Assembly (NCBI GenBank): GCA_045585955.1
Contig: JAZMZK010000085.1
Coordinates: 1 to 64,000 of the forward strand
DNA from: SIG78 sp045585955
GTDB taxonomy: Bacteria > Verrucomicrobiota > Lentisphaeria > Victivallales > Victivallaceae
DNA: 64,000 nt
Direction: 5' to 3'
Shown here: in pieces, positions 26,905 to 36,174 of the stretch
How the letters are laid out: each line of letters begins with the position of its first letter
Position numbering within the stretch: the stretch's first letter is position 1
Position numbers and translations under genes: made by a program
The notes under the pieces: generated by a model
What the model saw: the letters and a program-made list of their open reading frames with translations, nothing else
Told to the model about the DNA's origin: nothing
The model's database searches: none

Positions 26905-27579
26905 ATGAATTTTAATTCAGTTATTTTGTCAGGTGTTGTTTGTGCTGATTTGCTGTGCGGCTGCGTTACAGACATCAAGCCGGATGCGGTCATAACTCTT
27001 GCTACTTATAATATACGCTGCCCCCGTGATGAGTCCCCCAATACCAGGGAGGAACGCAAAGATCGCTGCCGGGCAGTCATCCGCAAGAACGGCTTGGATA
27101 TTTCTGGCGTTCAGGAAGCGTTTCGCCACCAGCTGGATGATTTGCTTGCCAACAGCGATTACGCTTTTATCGGCAAGGGGCGTGATGACTTCAAAGATAA
27201 GGGCGAATTTGCTGCCATTATCTACAATAAAAACCGTTTTGAAGTAATTGACAGCGGCGTTTTGAGTTTGTCGGAAACACCGGATGTGCCGGGAGTGGTG
27301 GCATGGAATGCAGTGTGTCCACGCATGGCTGCAATCCGATGTCTACCGCACCGCTGTAAGTTTGCTCAATGACTCAAAAACGGTTTCCCAAACGCCCCAT
27401 CAAGGATCAGGCAATACCTTTATTGGTTATGGCAGAAGCAAGTCCACGGAGTTGATTGATTACATTTTTGTTTCTGATGACTTCAGGTTTTATCCCACAA
27501 AACCGATAATACCCGGATCAATGGACTGTACGCCTCCGACCACGACCCGGTTGTCGTCAAACTCATCTTGACTGAATAA
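26905..27579 (+). pseudogene. Decayed endonuclease/exonuclease/phosphatase family gene
   Basis: The first part from ATG 26905 is an EEP-family N-terminus: a possible lipobox (LLCGC), ATYNIRCPRDESPNTREERKD, GVQEAFRHQLDDLL, GKGRDDFKDKGEFAAIIY and SETPDVPGVVAWNAVCPRM. The next family segment, NTHxDH through GDFN, is missing. The frame then shifts to one reading GSGNTFIGYGR and ELIDYIFVSDDF, and shifts again near 27500 to RINGLYASDHDPVVVKLILTE, ending at TAA 27577-27579. So there is an internal loss of roughly 65-70 codons plus two frame changes. The 217 bp upstream (26688-26904) hold no gene I can support. Confidence 0.8.
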
Positions 27580-27623
27580 AAATAATTTTTTTGCTTTTTT
27601 AGTTTAAAATAGATATTTTCTGC

Positions 27624-27652
27624 TTGCGGTATTGCGGGTTTTGAGTTATATT
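27624..27652 (+). promoter_or_regulatory. Candidate promoter for the cca-led gene run
   Basis: TTGCGG, 17-nt spacer, TATATT, about 100 nt before ATG 27750. The leader between them holds no clear riboswitch. Confidence 0.4.
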
Positions 27653-27749
27653 ATATTGTTTGTTCTGCCCTTTTTTTGGGGATGAATTCCCGGTAGAAGT
27701 TTTTTTGTTGAAAAATGGCGGAGTTTGCTTGAAAGTTCAGGAATATTTT

Positions 27750-29093
27750 ATGGCAGAAATAGTCAAAATAAAAGCTCCGGAAAATGACCTTTTTTATGCA
27801 GCATGCAAGGTTGCAGAAAAGGTTCGTAATGCCGGTTTTGAAATATATTTTGTCGGCGGAGTTGTGCGGGATATGGTTATGAACAATAACCCGTCGGATA
27901 TAGATATGGTGACAACCGCTTTGCCGCAGGATATAAGCAGGCTGTTTCCCGGTGCGGAAATGGTCGGTGCATGCTTCGGAGTTGTGCTGGTAAAGTTTGA
28001 AGGCTTTGTTTTTGAAGTTGCCACCTGCCGGGAAGAACGGTTGTACAGCGACGGCCGCCGGCCGGATGAAGTCAAGTTTACCAAAGATGTGACTGTGGAT
28101 TTGCAGCGGCGGGATTTTACCATAAATGCCATGCTCTACGATCCGGCAACCGGGGAAGTCATTGACCATGTCGGCGGTTTGCAGGATATAAAAGCGCACC
28201 GGGTACGGGTGGTTGGCATGCCGGAGGAGCGTTTTAACGAAGATTATCTGAGAATGCTCCGGGCAATACGGTTTGCTTCAAGGTTGGACTTTGAAATCGA
28301 ACCTTCAGCGTGGAATGCGATTTGTTCAATGGCAGAAAAATGTGCGCTGATCGCTGCTGAACGGGTGCGGGACGAGCTGGAAAATATGTTCTGCAATGTC
28401 AATGCTGCAAGAGCGTTGAAACTTTTGAAAGCAAGCGGTATATTGAATATATGGCTGCCGGAAGTTGATGCGCTTGCCGGTGTTGAACAGCACCCGAAAT
28501 ATCACCCGGAAGGGGATGTGTGGGTACATACTTTGCTGATGTTTGAGAAAGCCGGGCGTTTGCAGAATAATATCCTTGCCTGGAGCATACTGCTGCACGA
28601 TATAGGCAAGAAACCGGCGTTTTCGCTTGATTGTGATAATATACCGCACTTTTATGGCCACGAAGCTATAGGGGCGGATATGATTCCGGCAATCGCTCAA
28701 AGATTGCGGTTTTCCCGGGAAGCGGCAGAAGCAGTGGAACATGCGGTGCGGTATCACATGCGGTTTGCTTCGGTTATGGAAATGCGGGAAGCCAAGCTCA
28801 AACGGCTGATGGCGGAAAAGTATTTTGTCATGGAGCTGGAGCTGCACCGGCTGGATTGCCTTTGCTCCAACGGGTTGACTGCCGGGTATGATTTTTTGCT
28901 TGACCGCATGAAAAAAACAGCGGTTCTGGCATTGCCGGAGCTGTTTTTGAACGGCAATGATTTAATAAAGTTGGGGTACAAACCCGGTCGGTTGTTTAAA
29001 GAAATTCTTGAAGAGCTGATGGATGCCCAGTTGGATAAACGGGTGAACGACCGGGAAGAAGCGTTAAAATTTGTGAAAGAGAATTTTTGCTGA
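27750..29093 (+). CDS. cca: CCA tRNA nucleotidyltransferase / poly(A) polymerase family with HD domain
   Basis: 447 residues. The class II nucleotidyltransferase head shows FVGGVVRDMVM, the metal DxD in SDIDMVTTALP, and RRDFTINAMLYD. RMLRAIRFASRLDFEIE follows in the neck, and an HD domain, ILLHDIGKKPAFSLD, lies in the C-terminal half. It adds or repairs the 3' CCA of tRNAs; some relatives are poly(A) polymerases, which sequence alone cannot exclude. I start at ATG 27750 (MAEIVKIKAP): the earlier in-frame ATG at 27660 gives a leader unlike the family. First gene of the long run to 40259. Confidence 0.92.
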   Translation: MAEIVKIKAPENDLFYAACKVAEKVRNAGFEIYFVGGVVRDMVMNNNPSDIDMVTTALPQDISRLFPGAEMVGACFGVVLVKFEGFVFEVATCREERLYSDGRRPDEVKFTKDVTVDLQRRDFTINAMLYDPATGEVIDHVGGLQDIKAHRVRVVGMPEERFNEDYLRMLRAIRFASRLDFEIEPSAWNAICSMAEKCALIAAERVRDELENMFCNVNAARALKLLKASGILNIWLPEVDALAGVEQHPKYHPEGDVWVHTLLMFEKAGRLQNNILAWSILLHDIGKKPAFSLDCDNIPHFYGHEAIGADMIPAIAQRLRFSREAAEAVEHAVRYHMRFASVMEMREAKLKRLMAEKYFVMELELHRLDCLCSNGLTAGYDFLLDRMKKTAVLALPELFLNGNDLIKLGYKPGRLFKEILEELMDAQLDKRVNDREEALKFVKENFC

Positions 29094-29139
29094 AACAGTA
29101 AATTATATGAATCAAACTTTTAAATAAAGGACAGAAATT

Positions 29140-30450
29140 ATGAGTACAGTCAGAATCGGTGCGGCAGAAGATTATGTGAATCCTTCTGCACTTAAAAGTT
29201 TGCAGCTTGAACGCTTGCAGAAGATCGTCAAACACACCTACGACAATGTGGAAGTTTTTCGCAACCGTATGCAGGAAAAAGGTCTGACTCCGGATTGTGT
29301 CAAGAGTTTGGAAGACCTTGCCAAGCTGCCCTTTACCAACAAAACTGATTTGCGTGACTATTACCCCTTTGGTTTGTTTGCAACTCCTATGAGCGAAGTG
29401 GTGCGTCTGCACGCTTCCAGCGGTACTACCGGCAAACCCATTGTGGTCGGCTATACTAAAAATGATATTGAGCTGTGGGCGGATGTTATGAAGCGTGCGT
29501 TCCAGAGCTGCGGTTTGAATAAAAACGATGTTATTCAGGTTTCTTACGGTTACGGATTGTTCACCGGCGGTCTGGGTGCCCATTACGGTACCGAAGCTCT
29601 GGGTGCCACGGTAGTTCCCACTTCCGGCGGCAACACCCAGCGGCAGCTGATGGTCATGCAGGACTTTGGCGTAACGGCGATCTGCTGTACCCCCAGTTAC
29701 TTCAACTTTCTTGCCGAAAAAGCCGCCGAAGGCAATATCAATATGCGGGAGTTGCCGCTGAAGGTAGGTATTTTCGGTGCCGAACCCTGGACTGACGCCA
29801 TGCGTAAACAAATGCAGGCCAACACCGGCATCGAACCTTACGATATTTACGGCTTGAGCGAAATCATCGGTCCCGGTGTGGCTATTGAGTGCAGCGAACA
29901 CAATGGGTTGCATATTTTTGAAGACCACTTCTATCCGGAAATCGTGGACCCGGATACCGGCGAAGTGCTGCCCGACGGTGCTTTCGGTGAATTGGTCATT
30001 ACCACTTTGACCAAAGAAGCGTTCCCCATGATCCGCTACCGCACCCACGACTTGACCCGCATCATCTCCGAACCCTGTGCCTGCGGCAGAACCATTCGCC
30101 GGATCGACCGCATCGCCAGCCGCTGCGATGATATGATGATCATCCGCGGGGTGAATGTGTTCCCCTCCCAGATCGAAGCAGCACTGCTTTCGGTTGATGG
30201 TACTTTGCCCCATTACCACATTGTGCTGTATACCGAAAAGGGTATGGACAATATTGAAGTTGATGTGGAAGTCAGCGAAAAGATCTTCTCCGACACCATC
30301 AGCACCATGGAAGAAATGCAGAAGAAACTTGCCAGTGCCATCGAACACACCATCGGTTTGCGGGTAAAAGTAAAACTGGTTGCTCCCCAGACGATCCAGC
30401 GCAGCGAAGGTAAAGCCAAGCGGGTGATCGACCGTCGGGAACGGATTTAA
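29140..30450 (+). CDS. paaK: Phenylacetate-CoA ligase family protein
   Basis: 436 residues, the normal PaaK length. Members activate phenylacetate or related aryl acids to CoA thioesters with ATP. The AMP-binding loop is HASSGTTGKPIVVGYT, followed by YGYGLFTGGLGAHYG, DIYGLSEIIGPGVA, and the C-terminal hinge DDMMIIRGVNVFPSQIE. No other phenylacetate genes lie nearby, so the enzyme may recover aryl acids from amino-acid breakdown, as is common in anaerobes. ATG 29140 has AAGGACAG upstream. Family certain, substrate inferred. Confidence 0.92.
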   Translation: MSTVRIGAAEDYVNPSALKSLQLERLQKIVKHTYDNVEVFRNRMQEKGLTPDCVKSLEDLAKLPFTNKTDLRDYYPFGLFATPMSEVVRLHASSGTTGKPIVVGYTKNDIELWADVMKRAFQSCGLNKNDVIQVSYGYGLFTGGLGAHYGTEALGATVVPTSGGNTQRQLMVMQDFGVTAICCTPSYFNFLAEKAAEGNINMRELPLKVGIFGAEPWTDAMRKQMQANTGIEPYDIYGLSEIIGPGVAIECSEHNGLHIFEDHFYPEIVDPDTGEVLPDGAFGELVITTLTKEAFPMIRYRTHDLTRIISEPCACGRTIRRIDRIASRCDDMMIIRGVNVFPSQIEAALLSVDGTLPHYHIVLYTEKGMDNIEVDVEVSEKIFSDTISTMEEMQKKLASAIEHTIGLRVKVKLVAPQTIQRSEGKAKRVIDRRERI

Positions 30451-30476
30451 TATAAGACAGTGAGGCTGTATTGGCT

Positions 30477-31670
30477 ATGAAAATTAAAACTCCGGTATTA
30501 TTGCTTTGCATTGCGTTTTTTGCCGCATTTACGGCAAAAGCGGCAAATGTTATTGAAATCAACAAATCTGCCCAGCATACCTTTGTACAACCAACGATCC
30601 AGCTCAAAAGCATCAATGGTGATCCCAAGTTGTGCGAACCGTTTTACCGTTATCTTGCCACTTGCGGCTGGTTCCGGGTGGTCAAGGGGCAGGCGGACTA
30701 CGATCTGGAGTTTACCGGCGGCGACGGGAAAATCGTTATGCAGCTTTACTTCGGAGCCAATCCGGTTTTGCGTAAGAACATAACTTATTCCGGCGATACC
30801 CGCCGAGCTGCTGCCCGGGCGGTCGATGAACTTATCAATGCAAGGTTCAAACAGCGTTTGTGCGACAGTCAGCTGGTTTTTACCGCCGAAACCCAACGGG
30901 GATTGAAAGAGGTTTTTGTGTGCGATACTGATGGCGGTAATATCCGCAAAGTTACAGCATACAAAAACAGCTGCGTGGAACCGGCTTGGATGCCCAACGG
31001 TAATTCGGTTGTTTACACCCGCTATTCAGCATCAGGTACAGACCTTTGCGAAACCATGCTCAATCCGTGGAGAACCCGCCGTTTGACCAGATTTCCCGGT
31101 ATGAATGTGGGGGCTTCGGTGCATCCTTCCGGGGATTATCTGGCTATGATAATGAGTATTGACCGGCAGGTGGAGCTGTATGTGAAAGCTTTCAACAGCC
31201 GCGATCGCCGCCGGATCACCCACAGCAAAGCGGTGGAGGCATCGCCCTGCTGGCACCCGGGCGGGACAACGATCTGTTTTGTTTCTGACCGCAGCGGCCG
31301 CCCCGGACTTTATTTGGTTGGAGCCAATGGCGGCGAAATGCGGCGGGTCCCCACTGTGGGCAGCGAAGCGGTAACACCTTCCTGGTCGCCGGATGGCAAA
31401 TTGGCGTATGCCGCTAAAGTTGGCGGCAGCTATAAACTTGCTATTTATGACCCCAAAGGGGTAGATACCGGGGTAATTAAAAATCTGCCTGCCGGGGATT
31501 GGGAAGCCCCCACCTGGGCGCCGGATTCACGGCACCTGGCGGCATCGCGCAGAGTTGGCAGAAAAAGTGAAATCTATATTGTGGACAGCAAGACCGGGGT
31601 ATCCCGTAAATTGCTGAATATGAGTATATCGCAAACTTCGCCGGATTGGTCGCCCATCCGACGGGATTGA
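30477..31670 (+). CDS. tolB: TolB-like periplasmic beta-propeller protein
   Basis: 397 residues from ATG 30477 (a TTG lies two codons upstream). It has a signal peptide (MKIKTPVLLLCIAFFAAFTAKA), the TolB N-terminal domain (about 25-130) with YLATCGWFRVVKGQADYDLEF, and a six-bladed WD40-like propeller with TolB-type repeats: AETQRGLKEVFVCDTDGGNIRKVT, PSGDYLAMIMS, VSDRSGRPGLYLVGANGGEMRRV, SWSPDGKLAYAA, DWSPIRRD. TolB works with Tol-Pal in outer-membrane constriction at division. No tolA, tolQ, tolR or pal gene is in the window. Confidence 0.92.
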   Translation: MKIKTPVLLLCIAFFAAFTAKAANVIEINKSAQHTFVQPTIQLKSINGDPKLCEPFYRYLATCGWFRVVKGQADYDLEFTGGDGKIVMQLYFGANPVLRKNITYSGDTRRAAARAVDELINARFKQRLCDSQLVFTAETQRGLKEVFVCDTDGGNIRKVTAYKNSCVEPAWMPNGNSVVYTRYSASGTDLCETMLNPWRTRRLTRFPGMNVGASVHPSGDYLAMIMSIDRQVELYVKAFNSRDRRRITHSKAVEASPCWHPGGTTICFVSDRSGRPGLYLVGANGGEMRRVPTVGSEAVTPSWSPDGKLAYAAKVGGSYKLAIYDPKGVDTGVIKNLPAGDWEAPTWAPDSRHLAASRRVGRKSEIYIVDSKTGVSRKLLNMSISQTSPDWSPIRRD

Positions 31671-31703
31671 ACAGAGATTTGTATAAAGGTTTTTCAGGTT
31701 TAT

Positions 31704-33005
31704 ATGATCGAGAATTTTGACCAGGCGTGCAGCTGGCTTTTCGGTTTGCACCGCTTCGGTATAAAACTTGGATTGGAACAGACCGTAAGGTTGACTGAAT
31801 TGTGCGGTGCTTTTCCTAATGATTTGAAGTTTATCCATCTTGCCGGAACCAATGGCAAAGGTTCCACCGGGGCAATGCTGGAGAAGGCTTTACGCTGCAA
31901 CGGCTTTACCACGGGGTTTTATTCGTCGCCCCATTTGGTAAGTGCCTGCGAACGGATCCGCATCAACGGCAAAGCCATCAGCGAAGAAGAGTTTCTGGAA
32001 CTTGCAGGAAAACTGGATATTGCTGTGGAAAAAATGCGTGCCGAAGGCAGCCAGCCCACTTATTTTGAAGCCGTTACCGCTATGGCAATGTTGAGCTTTA
32101 TCAAGCATAAATGCGACTATGTGGTATGGGAAACCGGTATGGGCGGCAGATTGGATGCAACCAATATAGTGCAGCCGGTGATTTGTGCCATAACCAATAT
32201 AGCGTTGGATCACGAAAAGTTTTTGGGCGACAATGTGGCGGCTATCGCCAGTGAAAAAGCGGGCATCGTCAAAACCAATGCTCCGGTGGTGGTGGGGCAA
32301 ATGCCGTTGGAAGCCGAAGAGGTCATTCGCTTGAAAGCGGCAATGGTCAATACTGAATTTTACCGGGCAAAGGAGTTGTCGCCTTTAAGTGAAAATGAGA
32401 AATCTCTTATGCAGGTAAATTATCAGCGATTTACTTGCGGCGGCGAAACTATTGAACTTAAAATGAACGGCTTGATGCAGCAACGCAATGCCCAGCTGGT
32501 CATATCGGTATTGAAAGTTTTGAAGTTGTGGAACGATGTGAGTTGTAAAGCTTTGAGCGAAACCCGCTGGCCCGCCCGCATTGAAACACTTAAAGCTGGC
32601 AGATTTATTCTTGATGGCGGTCATAATCCGGATGGCTTGACTTCGTTAACGGAAACGCTGAAAGTGTTGTACCCCGGCAAAAAGTTTGATTGGATCTTCG
32701 GGGCGTTTGCCGATAAGGACTACTCCGGCTGCTTGAAAATCATTGCACCTTTGGCCAAATCGTTGAGTGCTGTGGCATTTGCCGAAGAAGCCAGACTTTC
32801 GGCATCGTTGGATGATATTTGCTCCAAAGCTGAAGATCTGGGGATAGAAAATTGCCGCAAGGTCGATGATCTTGCAGGGTATTTGAATAAGTTATCAGCT
32901 GAAAATCCGTCGGATGGTTTGCCGACGGTGATAGCCGGATCGCTGTATCTGGCAGGGGAGGTTCTGGAAATATTGACTCCTCCGGAACATGTTTTGGAAT
33001 TGTAA
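31704..33005 (+). CDS. folC: Folylpolyglutamate synthase / dihydrofolate synthase
   Basis: 433 residues of the Mur-ligase fold. It adds glutamate to folates and may make dihydrofolate from dihydropteroate. ATP loop FIHLAGTNGKGSTGAML, folate-binding loop SSPHLVSACERIRINGK, metal-binding region YVVWETGMGGRLDATN, then NIALDHEKFLGDNVAAIASEKAGI. The C-terminal domain has RFILDGGHNPDGL. Start ATG 31704 lies 33 nt after tolB with a weak AGG. The frame is intact. Confidence 0.94.
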   Translation: MIENFDQACSWLFGLHRFGIKLGLEQTVRLTELCGAFPNDLKFIHLAGTNGKGSTGAMLEKALRCNGFTTGFYSSPHLVSACERIRINGKAISEEEFLELAGKLDIAVEKMRAEGSQPTYFEAVTAMAMLSFIKHKCDYVVWETGMGGRLDATNIVQPVICAITNIALDHEKFLGDNVAAIASEKAGIVKTNAPVVVGQMPLEAEEVIRLKAAMVNTEFYRAKELSPLSENEKSLMQVNYQRFTCGGETIELKMNGLMQQRNAQLVISVLKVLKLWNDVSCKALSETRWPARIETLKAGRFILDGGHNPDGLTSLTETLKVLYPGKKFDWIFGAFADKDYSGCLKIIAPLAKSLSAVAFAEEARLSASLDDICSKAEDLGIENCRKVDDLAGYLNKLSAENPSDGLPTVIAGSLYLAGEVLEILTPPEHVLEL

Positions 33006-33027
33006 CAGAAAGTGGGATTTATTTTAT

Positions 33028-35430
33028 ATGGCAAACAGTTTTACAGTAATGAGCAATATGAATACGGTAGGTAAAAACGAAGGAGCAATGCTTCTCACTT
33101 TGCGGGGCGTGTCGCTTTTTCCGTTTGTACTTACACCGGTCTTTGTGGATGAAAAAGATGCTGTTGACAGGATGCGTAAAGCTTACGACGGCAACCGGCT
33201 GGTGGCGTTTTTTCAGGAAGTGGCTGAAGATTTTCCGGAATTTGTCAAGCGGCATCCGGATTGCCGCATAAGAACTGTCCGCTGGCAGGATAAAGAACTT
33301 TCGCAGATCGGCTGCCGGGCAAGGATCGTAAAACTGATGAGTTACCCCGATGGCAGTATAAGATTGCTGCTGCGGAGTTTGGCAAGGTGTGAATTCCGCA
33401 CGCCGGTAAGAGCGGAAGAACCGTCGTACTTTCCGCTGACCACCGATAAAATCAATGATGAAAAACTCGTTGAAGGTATGGCCATCGAAGCGGTCAAGCA
33501 GTTTCAGGCATTTTCCGCATTCATGCCCAATTTCCCGGATGAGTTGCGTAACGGCGTGGCGACCATGACCAATCCGGTCAAGGTGACAGATTTGATCGCT
33601 GACTCCATGAGTATACTGCCCACGGAAAAAATCTGGTTTTTGCAGTCGCTGGATGTGGAAGAGCGTTTGACCTTTCTGCTGGAAGTGTTGAACCGGGAAT
33701 TGGAAGTAATGCAGCTGGGTGCAAGAATTCAAAGCGAAGTGCATCAGAATCTGTCGCAAAACCAGCGGGAATACTTTTTGCGGGAACAGCTGCGGGTGAT
33801 CAAGGAAGAGCTGCGGGAAGACTCCCGGAACCCGGATATAATTGATATAGAAAACCGCCTGGCGGAACTGACTCTGCCGGAAAAGGTGGAAGCTACTGTC
33901 CGCAAAGAACTCTCCCGGTTGGAATTGATACCGACCATGTCGCCGGAATATCATGTAGCATACAACTATATAGATTGGCTCTTGTCGGTGCCGTGGAGTA
34001 TTTACAGCGACGACAATCTGGATTTGCTCAAAGCCGGAAAAGTTCTGGAAGAAGATCATTACGGTTTGGAAGATGTGAAAAAACGCATATTGGAATTTCT
34101 GGCGGTGATGAAACTTAATCCTGACCGGAAATCACCCATCCTCTGTCTGGTTGGTCCTCCCGGGGTGGGCAAAACTTCGCTGGGCGAATCCATTGCCCGG
34201 GCCACCAACCGCAAGTTTTTGCGGATAGCTTTGGGCGGTGTGCGGGATGAAGCGGAGATCCGCGGGCACCGCCGTACCTATATCGGAGCTATGCCCGGCA
34301 GGATCGTGCAGAATTTGAAAAAAGCCGGTACCGCCAACCCGGTGTTTATGCTCGACGAAATAGATAAGCTTGCTGCCGACCACCGGGGCGACCCCTCTTC
34401 AGCATTGCTGGAAGTGCTTGACCCAGCCCAGAACAAGGCGTTCAACGACCACTATCTGGAACTTGATCTGGATTTGAGCAAGGTCTTTTTTATAGCCACA
34501 GCCAATGTTATGGAAGCTATTCCGGCACCGCTGCTTGACCGTATGGAAGTAATAACTCTGCCCGGCTATACCAGTTTTGAAAAGCGGGAGATCGCCCGCC
34601 GTTATCTGGTGCCCCGGCAGCTGAAAGAAAATGGCTTGCCCGCCCGCTGGTTCAATATCTCTATGGCAGCGGTGGATGAGATCATCGACCACTACACGCG
34701 GGAAGCCGGGGTGCGTAAACTTGAGCAGCACATAGCCTCGCTTTGCCGGAAACTTGCCCGGAAGCTGGTGGAAGGCTCCATTGAAGAAAACAAGCGCATA
34801 AATGTTACCGCCAAGATGGTTCACGAGCTTTTGGGCCCCCGGCGTTATCTTATCGACAGTGCTATAAAAGCTCCGGCAGTCGGCAGTGCTACCGGTATGG
34901 CGTGGACCGCAGTGGGCGGAGCTATCTTGACGGTGGAAAGTTTGATGGTTCCCGGCAAGGGCGAACTTAAACTTACCGGGCAGCTGGGCGATGTTATGCA
35001 GGAAAGTGCCCAGGCGGCATTTACTCTGCTCAAGAGCCGTGCCGCCAAACTGGGAATAGATTACGAACTCTTTGAAAAGAACAATTTCCATATCCATGTA
35101 CCCGATGGAGCAACGCCCAAAGACGGCCCGTCGGCGGGGATAACTATGACATCGGCACTTTATTCGCTGCTGAAAAACAAGTCCACAGCTCCGGCACTTG
35201 CTATGACTGGCGAAGTGAATTTGCGTGGTCAGGTAACGGCTATCGGCGGACTTAAAGAAAAGGTGATCGCAGCGTTGCGTTCCGGAGTCAAGACGATCGT
35301 TATGCCGGAAGAAAATGTCAAGGATCTGGAAGAGATCCCGGAAAATGTCCGTGAACAGCTGGAGTTCAAACCGGTAAGCAATATTGACGATGCTTTGAAA
35401 ATCATCTTTGCTGAAAAGGGTAACAAGTAA
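33028..35430 (+). CDS. lon: ATP-dependent Lon protease
   Basis: 800 residues with all Lon domains: N-terminal substrate domain (about 25-215), coiled coil with SQNQREYFLREQLRVIKEEL, AAA+ module (Walker A VGPPGVGKTSLGES, Walker B FMLDEIDKLA, and RGHRRTYIGAMPGRI) and a C-terminal protease domain with the Ser-Lys dyad, S702 in DGPSAGITM and K745 in GGLKEKVIAAL. It degrades damaged and regulatory proteins in the cytoplasm. ATG 33028 starts MANSFTVMSN; the extension to 32989 overlaps folC. Its stop TAA overlaps the ATG of the next gene by one base. Confidence 0.97.
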   Translation: MANSFTVMSNMNTVGKNEGAMLLTLRGVSLFPFVLTPVFVDEKDAVDRMRKAYDGNRLVAFFQEVAEDFPEFVKRHPDCRIRTVRWQDKELSQIGCRARIVKLMSYPDGSIRLLLRSLARCEFRTPVRAEEPSYFPLTTDKINDEKLVEGMAIEAVKQFQAFSAFMPNFPDELRNGVATMTNPVKVTDLIADSMSILPTEKIWFLQSLDVEERLTFLLEVLNRELEVMQLGARIQSEVHQNLSQNQREYFLREQLRVIKEELREDSRNPDIIDIENRLAELTLPEKVEATVRKELSRLELIPTMSPEYHVAYNYIDWLLSVPWSIYSDDNLDLLKAGKVLEEDHYGLEDVKKRILEFLAVMKLNPDRKSPILCLVGPPGVGKTSLGESIARATNRKFLRIALGGVRDEAEIRGHRRTYIGAMPGRIVQNLKKAGTANPVFMLDEIDKLAADHRGDPSSALLEVLDPAQNKAFNDHYLELDLDLSKVFFIATANVMEAIPAPLLDRMEVITLPGYTSFEKREIARRYLVPRQLKENGLPARWFNISMAAVDEIIDHYTREAGVRKLEQHIASLCRKLARKLVEGSIEENKRINVTAKMVHELLGPRRYLIDSAIKAPAVGSATGMAWTAVGGAILTVESLMVPGKGELKLTGQLGDVMQESAQAAFTLLKSRAAKLGIDYELFEKNNFHIHVPDGATPKDGPSAGITMTSALYSLLKNKSTAPALAMTGEVNLRGQVTAIGGLKEKVIAALRSGVKTIVMPEENVKDLEEIPENVREQLEFKPVSNIDDALKIIFAEKGNK

Positions 35431-36161
35431 TGAGAGTTTTTGCGGTATTTGCATTGATGTTTTTCTGCATGTCGCCAGTGCTGCCGGCGGTAGAAAACAA
35501 TTCGGCAGCGGAAATTTTTCTGAAACTGGTACGCAGCCGCTCGGCTTCGCAGAACAGCTTTGCCGACCTTGCGGGAACGGTTACACATCTTAAACGCAAT
35601 CAGGGAGGGGCAAAGTTTTATCCGGTGCGTTTTCTTATCCGCTTCGGCAAAGAGAAAGTACAGGCAAAGTTGTTTTTGAATAACAACGAAGAACATTGCT
35701 TTGAAAAGCTGCACAATGCCGCCGCCGGTAAAAGTTCTGCCAATGTCAAGGATGGCGGTCTTTTGAACAAATTGGGATTCCGGATCGGGGATCTGACCAT
35801 GGATTTTTTGAGTTATCCGGTAGTTGCCGAAGAAGCTCCGGAATCTTATAAAACCTTAAAATGCCGCAAACTGGTGCTGCGTTCACCGGAAAACAAACTG
35901 GTCAGAGTGTGGATCGCCAGTGAATATCTCTTCCCCATGCGGGCAGAGTTTTTCGGAAAAGCTGCGGCAGGAGTGCTGAACTGCAAGCCGGAGCGTATTC
36001 TGGAAATCACCGGATTTGAAAAAGTCAATGAGTATTATGTGGCTACCGATATAGCGTTGTACAGCAATGATTTCCGCAGCCGCATAGCATTCAAGGATTC
36101 TGTGGCAGTAAGTGCAGATGCCCCCGAAGCAGTGAAAGCATTCAGTGAAAAATCACTTTAA
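35430..36161 (+). CDS. LolA-like outer-membrane lipoprotein-sorting protein
   Basis: 243 residues with a signal peptide (MRVFAVFALMFFCMSPVLPA). The rest resembles the periplasmic LolA-type fold used by uncharacterised lipoprotein-sorting proteins: an amphipathic start (SAAEIFLKLVRSRSASQNSF), strands such as YPVRFLIRFGKEKVQAKLF, CRKLVLRSPENKLVRVWIASE and a late IALYSNDFRSRIAF. These proteins are thought to shuttle lipids or lipoproteins across the periplasm. The sequence is too diverged to call it lolA. The start is fused to the lon stop (TAATG), so translation is probably coupled. Confidence 0.65.
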   Translation: MRVFAVFALMFFCMSPVLPAVENNSAAEIFLKLVRSRSASQNSFADLAGTVTHLKRNQGGAKFYPVRFLIRFGKEKVQAKLFLNNNEEHCFEKLHNAAAGKSSANVKDGGLLNKLGFRIGDLTMDFLSYPVVAEEAPESYKTLKCRKLVLRSPENKLVRVWIASEYLFPMRAEFFGKAAAGVLNCKPERILEITGFEKVNEYYVATDIALYSNDFRSRIAFKDSVAVSADAPEAVKAFSEKSL

Positions 36162-36174
36162 CGGAGATAAAACA

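Noticed and set aside
28996..30348. 450-residue minus-strand open frame
   Set aside because: Antisense shadow of paaK.
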